Source: Cyprinodon diabolis
Taxonomy: Eukaryota; Chordata; Actinopteri; Cyprinodontiformes; Cyprinodontidae
Assembly: GCA_030533445.1 (NCBI GenBank)
Contig: CM060080.1
Span: 3,803,052-3,867,051, forward strand
Direction of reading: 5' to 3'
Length of the DNA: 64,000 nucleotides
Of the stretch, positions 24,475 through 33,400 are shown piece after piece. The first letter of the stretch is position 1; every line of letters starts with the position of its first letter. The notes under the pieces were generated by a model that saw only the letters and a program-made list of their open reading frames with translations, searched no databases and had not been told where the DNA came from. The position numbers were made by a program, and so were the translations under genes.

Positions 24475-27400
24475 CGTACTGTATGCTGACAATGAGCTCA
24501 GCTCTGGTGGAGCTTATCTCCATACCAAGATGCTTCCTCCCTCACAGAGCTCTGTTTCCTCTTCCCCATCCTCCTGCCCAGCCCTGAGCTCGGCCCAGCT
24601 GTAATTACACCCTTATCACTCTCACACTCCAGCAGGGTTCACACATGTATTCACGCTCTCTGTCTGACTCTTCCCTGAATTGGAACTTCTGCTTTTGTCG
24701 ACTAAAAGGTGGCTCTTTTCTGTCTGCAAAGATTAGGAGCTGCAGCAGAAACAGAATCGTCTTACTTTAATAGTTCAACATCTACGTTTGTGCCGCCGAT
24801 GCCGGTGGCTGCTTTAAGGAAGTCGTCTCACGCGCCTCTGTGAGACGGATACATGTCCACGCTGTCCTCTGTCTGTTTGTCTACGTATTCATTTCTACCC
24901 TTCAGCTTTGTTTGCAGGTACGGCCTTGGCCGTGAAGCGCACCGAGTCCCTATCTGTGGTTCTGACTGTTTGCTTCTTATCTTCTAATCAAGCATTTAAA
25001 ATCGCTGCCTTGCAAACTGAAGCAGGTACATGTTTGGTTTCTGCGCCTCTTTTAAATTCACCCTCCATTATCCACCCATCTTAGCTCCATATTTCACGCT
25101 AACACTGCTACCAACCTGCATGCTGTAGGAAAACACTTCTACACGACTCATTAGATTCACCAACATTCAGTGTGGTTTTACCGAATTATTGATCCCTCTT
25201 CGGGGTTTTTTTATTATTTGTCACGTCACCAATTGAATGTATCTTAGTGGGATTTCATGTGATCGAGCAACAGAAGGTAGAGCATCATTAAGTGGAAGTA
25301 AAACAATGCTTAGTTTTCATCCTATGAAGTAAAACCCAAACAGCGTCATGTGCATCTGTATTCCCTTCTGTCTAATCCAGCCCTACCAGTCGCTCTAAGA
25401 ATCCATCTGTGTGAAGCTTAATCTCAGTTTAACTCTAGCTAATCTGTCAAAGCCTCAGGTGCAGCTCAAGGGTCCGTAACTTGGAAATAAGATGCTGTTG
25501 CCGGGACAACTGTTAGTTCTGATTGCTCAAATCTTACAATTAACGAAGAGTGGTGATCAAAGAAAAAACAATGTTGTAATGTTGTTTTATGGAAGGAATT
25601 TTGTTCCATTATTGCTGCAAAGACCACTTTTTTTAATGCAAAGTTTGAAAAAATGTTTGATCAAAAAGAAAAAGTCTTTGGATTTGGAAAGGTTGCAGAG
25701 GTCTGGCCTTGTCAAAGCACAGACCTTTGTTAAAGAGCCTGAATAGGTAGATGTTTTCAGACATTCTTCATCCATCTGGTCTGACTGGTATAAGTTTTTC
25801 ATTCAAAAATGATCCAAAGTTTGAGTCTGTTTAACACTTTTAGTAGAAATACAGTTAGGCACCATGCACTGTTTACCTTCCACTTTACTACTATGTTCTA
25901 CTTTTATCTCATAAAACCCATCAAATATGATAAGGTTGAATATTATCAAATGCTCTGTAGTTTCTAGTAAAACTAGAATAACATCAACATTGTTCCAGAA
26001 GGTTGGCTACTTCCAGTGTGTACAGTTTTGTATGGGATGATTCTCATTTTGTCTAACATCCAATCAGAGTCCAGCTAAACTCTGATCTGCTGTCCCCCAC
26101 AGCCAGAGACAAAGCCTGGGAGCTTAGTCTGAAGCTGGGTCTTAATGATGCTAATAGAGCAAGATGGAGACATGAAGAAGGGAAGGAGAGGGAGGGAGGG
26201 AGGGAGGGAGGGACTAGGAAGGAAGGAAGGAAGTAAGGTAGGAAGGAAGGAAGGAAGGAAGGAACTAGGAAGGAAGGAAGGAACTAAGAATGAAGGAAGG
26301 AACTAAGAAGGAAGGAAGGAAGGAACTAAGAATGAAGGAAGGAACTAGGAAGGAAGGAAGGAAGGAACTAGAAAGGAGGAACTAGGAAGGAAGGAACTAG
26401 GAAGGAACTAGAAAGGAACTAAGAAGGAAGGAAGGAAGGAACGAAGAAACTAGAAAGGAGGAACTAGGAAGGAAGGAAGGAAGGAACTAAGAATGAAGGA
26501 AGGAACTAGGAAGGAAGGAAGGAACTAGGAAGGAAGGAAGGAAGGAATGAACTAGGAAGGAAGGAAGGAATGAACTAGAAAGGAAGGAAGGAATGAAGGA
26601 AGGAAGGAAGGAAGGAAGGAACTAGGAAGGAAGGAAGGAAGGAAGGAACTAGGAAGGAAGGAAGGAAGGAACTAGGAAGGAAGGAACTAGGAAGGAAGGA
26701 ACTAGAAAGGAAGGAACTAGGAAGGAAGGAAGGAACTAGAAAGGAAGGAAGGAAGGAACTAGGAAGGAAGGAAGGAATGAACTAGGAAGGAAGGAAGGAA
26801 TGAACTAGAAAGGAAGGAAGGAAGGAAGGAAGGAAGGAACTAGGAAGGAAGGAACTAGGAAGGAAGGAAGGAAGGAAGGAACTAGGAAGGAAGGAAGGAA
26901 GGAACTAGGAAGGAAGGAACTAGAAAGGAAGGAACTAGGAAGGAAGGAACTAGGAAGGAAGGAACTAGGAAGGAAGGAACTAGAAAGGAAGGAAGGAACT
27001 AGAAAGGAAGGAACTAGGAAGGAAGGAATGAACTAGAAAGGAAGGAAGGAAGGAACTAGGAAGGAAGGAAGGAAGGAACTAGGAAGGAAGGAAGGAAGGA
27101 ACTAGGAAGGAAGGAACTAGGAAGGAAGGAACTAGGAAGGAAGGAACTAGAAAGGAAGGAACTAGGAAGGAAGGAACTAGGAAGGAAGGAACTAGGAAGG
27201 AAGGAACTAGAAAGGAAGGAAGGAACTAGAAAGGAAGGAACTAGGAAGGAAGGAAGGAACTAGAAAGGAAGGAAGGAAGGAACTAGAAAGGAAGGCACAA
27301 ACTTTTATTGAAAATAATGCTTAAAACAATGTAATGTCATGTGCTGCGATTTTTCTTCTTCTGGCTGATATCACTTCTCTTCCTCCATCTACATGATAAA

Positions 27401-30400
27401 AATGACGGAATGATGGAAAATATTTCCCAGGTCTCAGTTTAAACAAAGAGAAAAAAATGATTAACAAATCACAGAAAACATTAAATGCTTTGCAAAAGGA
27501 TGGAGTAAATGTGCATTACCTGATCTCAAACTTAATGCGGCAATGAATCAGTGAACATTAGAACGTATGGTTCGATACAGGTACAACTAAAACACACTAG
27601 TATTGATTGATCCATCTACTAAGAACTCAGGAATATCCGTGCAACAGAAACAGGGAGAAGTAGAATGTCTACTCATCAGTGACGGGTTACTGATGACCTA
27701 TACATTGATGTTCCCTTCTTTGTGTTTCCATGGTTTTGGACATTTACTATTATTAATTGAAAAAATACAACAATCAAAAAGTTTGTTAATTTTTAAAGGA
27801 AGGAAGGAAGAAAAGAGGAGGAAGGTGTAGCATCGCCATCGTCAGCAGGACGGCGAGCTGTTGCATTAGTTGAGCAATAGAAACATGGCTGAGAGGGATG
27901 CAGTTTTGCCTCTTTGGTGGTGCCTGCATGTCTGTTTAGCAGGAACGTTTGCTCGCTCTGCACTCACCAGCTTGTCGGTGTGAGACGATTTGCTCTAACA
28001 GAGCGATTTCTGTGAAAAACTGATGGCTGAGCTCTGCTTGTTGTTGTGTAGATGTGTCCGGCGGTGCCGCTCAGCTCTTTGGGGACAGACGGAGTGTGCG
28101 AACGCCTCAAGCAGATCGACGGCATGGACCCCAACATGTTGTCTCATTACGCAGCAACAATCACAAAGGTACGATTTAAAAGAAATTGGTCCTCTTTGTG
28201 CTTTTTCAACAAATATTCTTTCTCTGTGTTCATTCATTGAAACCATGTGTGTTGCAGGCTAACATAAATGGACGCGTGCTAACTCACTGCAACCTGGACG
28301 AGCTGAAGAAAGAGATGGAGATGAACTTTGGTGACTGGCAACTTTTCAGAGGAATGGTGAGACAAGATTTCTCCAAACTTTGAACTGAAGCACAGACTAA
28401 CTTCGATAATGAAAACTTTCTCCAGCGTTTCAAAAGCCAAGGAGGCGATTGCTAGAACCGCAGCGAAGGGAGGTTCTAGAAAGTTCTGATTTAATGGTTA
28501 AAAACGATTAAAGCTTTTTTTAGAATCATTATTCAATAAAAAAAAGAATAAAACATGTTTCACTGCAAAAACTGATCTAAAAATTCATACATTTTTGTTT
28601 ATTTGATTATATTATTTTATAACTTGAGCCTGAAATCAATTAACAGAGTTTATTATAGAAGGAAGCCATCTATGTTAAGAAAGAAAAAACAACTTTAAAC
28701 AGAGGGCGATAGAGTTGATCCATCGCCTATTCAGCCAGGCCAACAATTCCCTTTAACGACCCCCCTTTCAGAGACATAGACAGGTATGGGGCATCAAAAG
28801 GGGTGGACCCGTTCGTCTGTGTCAACAAGGCTTTGTTTTGCTGCTGTATAAAACCTGGAATTCGGCGCTATTTCTGACATTTTGAATTGAAAAAGCTTCC
28901 TGGATGGGAAGCGAAACGTCTTCAAACCTGGAAACAAAGTCCAGTGGATTGTATTTAATTTCCGTTTTTTGTAAATAAGAGTTGTTTTTTAATTATTTTA
29001 AACTCAAATGATCCTTTTCTATCAGTACATAATCTGAATTACCTGCTCAGACTGAGGAGAAATAAACTTAATTTAATAAAAAATACTTTCCTTCTATGCA
29101 TTTCTTCTCCACTCTGTTGCTCTGTCACATAAATCCCAAATATTCGAAGTTTGTAGTTTTGATACATCGAAGTGTAAAGAAATAGAATAGCGGTGCATAT
29201 TTGAGCTGTCCTATACTGAGATGTCTCAGTCTCACTGACATTTACTGAGAGCTGTTCCTCATAAACGGACCAAAGATTTTGGGATTTAACAATCCATATT
29301 AGGAGAAGATCATCCTGCAGTCCAGAAATCACAAACACATGTGTGCGACTCTGGGCTCATGTTGAGGGGCTCTCACAGAAACATCTGGAAAGCTCAGTGG
29401 ACGTAGAGCAAAACAAAAAAAACAGTGTTGTGTTGCCAGGATGCTGGAAGCGGCCATCTGGCTAAAGATGGCCGCCTGATATGAGGATGAAGGGAGGTTA
29501 TTGTCGGGGAGGGAAGGACAGATGAGCAGCTCTATGAACCCTCCACTAATAAACACGTTCTTTCACTGCTCTGAGAAAACAAGCTTTTCACCTTCTAAAG
29601 GAGGCTGAGAACGTCGTCCTCAAACCGAAAGTTTTTTATTTTACTTTCCAGGTGATGGAGCAGCGACATGCCGAGACGCAGGCGGCGCTTCAGGAGGAGT
29701 GCCGAGCAGCCGGTGAGCAAGGCAGCATCGTGCTCCAGGGGGAGCCCAGCAGACACCCGGCGGGGCCTCAGAGGGAAACGGGGGGCTTCAGCCTCAACCT
29801 AAGTTTCGAGGAGCTCAGTGGAGCGGGGCTGGAAGAGCCTCCGAGACGCAGCACCAACTCCCAGTGGACGGTCAGTTCTCCAGACGCCTTTGGGTTCGCT
29901 TAGACCCGCTAAAATAAAACCAGCTAAATGTTACAATGACGATAAAGTTGGTCCCGCAGCACGGGAGGGAGAATTACGCCCAGGAGCAAATGGATAAAAA
30001 TAGACCGGAGGAAAAAAAAAAAACATGAGTCACTACTCTTGGGGACGTGTCGATGCATCGGATCGTCGGCTGTTGGTGTAGAGGTGTAAATAATAAAACG
30101 ATTATTATTTACACCTCTAGTAGCATTTGCTCAGCCGTGTTTTTGTCCAAATACGTCGCCGCCTTTTCTTTTTAGGGCTTTTAGCACAAAATCGCACAAA
30201 TTGCCAAGGCAGCGCGTTTAACTATAGTGAGCTTCATGTTCCTCTTCTACTCGTTTGGCTTCCGGATAGAGGAGTTTGAGTAGCTCCATCTCACTGCGGA
30301 GTACCACCTGGTTTTTAGACGTACAGTGTGAGCAGGTAGATCGCATCAGAGCGTCGGGTCACACAGTGTGAGAACATAGATCGTGACCTGTGAACTTTTA

Positions 30401-33400
30401 AACCCTGCGGTTTCCTCGCACAGTTTGAGCTGTAGCTGCGTGCAACGATTGAAAAAATTCCACAGTGTAAGAAAATACATCTCTGTTGTCTTATGTCAAG
30501 TGCATCATATCTAATAATCTTAGGGCATTCCAAAATAATTTTAGGGCAAAACTCATTTAATTTGGAGATATTATTTTCCTGCTCATTAAATTACTATAAA
30601 AAATTTAATTACTTTTTACTGCATACATTTTTGTGGTATGTGGAAGACTCACCGTCTCCACTGCAACACATGAGAGTGGCAGCATCATGCTGTGGGGATG
30701 AATCTCTGCAGAAACAGAGTAGTTGCTCAGAGGTGATGGGAGGAGCTAAATCAAGGAAACAAACCTACTGGATGCTAAACTATGAAGACGAACGGCCCTC
30801 AACATCCAGATATAATGGAGGGATTAGATAGAAGCGTGTTAGAATGGCCTAGTCAAAGGCCAGACCCTCAGTCATCACCCTCTGTGTTGGTCTGTCACCT
30901 GAAATCCAAGGAAGACCGGTAGTTTGTTGCATTTAGAACATCGCCCCTACAGGAAACCAGCATGTTGGTGACCTCAGAGGTTTCACTTTGCCGCTGCTCT
31001 GACCCTGAACGCAGCACAGCGGGAGGAAACCGACGTCGCATTTGACAGAATTAAAAATACATATGCAGAGTGTAGCACACCTAAAGGTGTCAGGGGCCCC
31101 CGCGTTTGTTATTTTCACCCTCCCTGTTCCCAGTTTGTTAAAAAAGAACAAACACTTGCACATAGACAGCTGGCTCTGCCGCTATTTTAAAAATCTGGCT
31201 TTGTGAAATGCTTTAGATGTGATCCCAGAGCTGCAGCAGCGCTGCTCCATCTGGGTCCTGAACCAGCAATGTTTTGCTGAACTTTAGTTCTGTGTTTTCT
31301 CTGCAGTCTTTACCAACAGGAAGGTTTTTCTGTCGTTTGTCAGGTGACCAACCACCACACCTCCAGCATGTCCAGCCTCAACTCCCAGGAATCCTCCAAT
31401 GACATCTGCAAGCTGACCGACAAGCAGCAGGCGGAGTATCGAGACGCCTACAGGGAGTACATCGCCCAGATGGCCCAGCTGGAGATGTCCGGCGGTGGGG
31501 GAGAAAGGCCCATCCAGCCCCACCCGGGCCAGTTCCTCCAGGCCGCCAGCGCTGAGGAAAAAGGGGTGGGTTAAATCAACAGTTATCCAATCAGAGCTAG
31601 GTTTAAAAAAAAGTATTCACACCTCTGACGACTACAAACTCAAGGGTTTCTGCAGCATGAAGCTGATCAGAGCCAAAAAATAAAGCATGTCATTTAGCAG
31701 GCTTTATATTTACACACTTATTCTCATAATCAAAGTTTAAAATGACTCTAAATACCATGAAATGTTCAAATTTACATATTTCAAAAAGCCAAAAACTCTG
31801 TCTCCTGCCTGTCTTTCTGTGAAGCTGGTTAGCGTCTGAAGCTAACTGCTAGCGTCAGTCGTCTTCTCTCTGTCCAGAGTGGCCGACGTAACGAATCTTT
31901 TGATATATTTGGTGCATTTTCAGACCACTTAAGCTTTTTTCCCCCAAAAAGCAATTAGAGACAAACGACTTTTCTCTGCTTCCCTCAGCGCTGTCTCACA
32001 GGCAGCGGCCTCATCCTGAAGGCCTGCATGCAGTCAGCAAAGAGAGAGGCTGCGCTTCCCTACAGCTAATGTAGAACAAGCAGATGAACAAAGCTGCTGA
32101 TGATTCTGGCCTGGATTACAAAGCAGGATAAAAATAAAGTTATGGTGTGCAGGTGGAGCAGTGCTTAGCATGAAAGCCCTTTGTACCGAGTCCACGACGC
32201 GGCCGACCCGGGTTTGAATCCGACCTGTGGTCCTTTGCCGCATGTCTCTGCCCCTCTCTCATATCCCCTTTCCTGTCCGCCTACTTTCGAAAAAACGAGC
32301 CACTAAGTGCCGTAAGAACTCAAAAAAATTAAAAGTAAAATAAAATGATAGTTTTTAGCTTTTGAATTGAGATTTCCAACAAACACTTAGCCTCTAATTC
32401 AAAGCTTTAATAGTTGGTTTCCTGCATTTCACAACAAAAACACCACAGATATAATTATTTCTACCGCGTGTCGTTCAGTAAAGGTTGATCACTGAGATGT
32501 CAGGCTACTAAACTGAAGAAAAGCCGTTAAAAACAAACAGTTTAATTTAAATGAATCTTTCTGCAGGTTTACGACAGAGTATTATGGCCAGGCTAGAGAT
32601 GTTTTATTTTTTGTATTTTAAGAATAAAGTCATAATATTGCAAGAATGAAGTCATCAAACCACAACCCATTTCAGAAAGAAACCTTGGAGCTCCGCCCAT
32701 CCGATGACGGCCGACCAGCTCCACCAATCAGCAACCAGAGTCCACTTTGACATCCTGCCCAGTTTGATGCTGCTGCTAAAAGATTTCCTGATTTATCAAA
32801 CCGATGCTAAAGTAGAACTTCACATGATGCTCCACATTCCTCATTTATGGAAGAAAGGGCTTCTTGGAAGAGTTGTCATAAAATACAACTTTATTCTTAT
32901 CATTTTAGGACTTTATTCTTGTAATTTTATGACTTTATTCTACGACTTTATTCTCAAAATAGAAAAAAAATCTCAAGCCTGGCCCTGATATTCCGGCATA
33001 GAAGGCTAACATAATCCAGCTACTGAAAAAAAAGAAAAAACTCTTTATGATGCAGATGAAGCTCTGAAGTTTTATGTTCATCAGAAAAGTTTAATCAAAC
33101 TCTACTTAAAAAAAAAAAGAGAAAATATAATTATTTCAATTGTAAAGAGCCTCAGCTGTAAATAGAAATTATTAATTCAATTAAGACAATTTAAATAAAA
33201 CAATTAAATATAAAATAATTCAAGCGTTAATTTAAATTCTTTGGATTTACTTTTTGTGAAAACTGATTAATATTTATTATATCTGAAAAAAAAAAACGAT
33301 GTAGTAACTACCTGATATTTAATATTCCTTTAGGCATTAAACAGATTAAACATTAAACAGATATTTTTTCCAGACACTGTCTGAAACATATTGAACATTT

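Larger units (their letters stand above)
19762..28051 (+). other. kidins220: KIDINS220 8.3-kb intron
   Basis: It contains TE-like GC-rich unknown sequence (20180-20720), a repeated ATACACTGTA element (20912-21600), a palindrome (21648-21705), a TE ORF (22141-22431), MITE copy 2 (22776-23696), a (CA)17 tract at 24439-24472, Tc1 debris (25180-26010) and a GGAA/CTA satellite (26174-27294). 24000-25170 and 27300-28050 look like ordinary unique intron. Confidence 0.6.
29871..31343 (+). other. kidins220: KIDINS220 1.5-kb intron
   Basis: It holds a 41-bp hairpin (30079-30119), a piece of the ATACACTGTA-type repeat (30336-30420) and a Tc1 fragment (30630-30910). Confidence 0.6.

Noticed and set aside
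28895..28925. Intact hammerhead ribozyme
   Set aside because: The CUGAUGA core is not present as such and the stems are not satisfied; kept only as a weak hypothesis.
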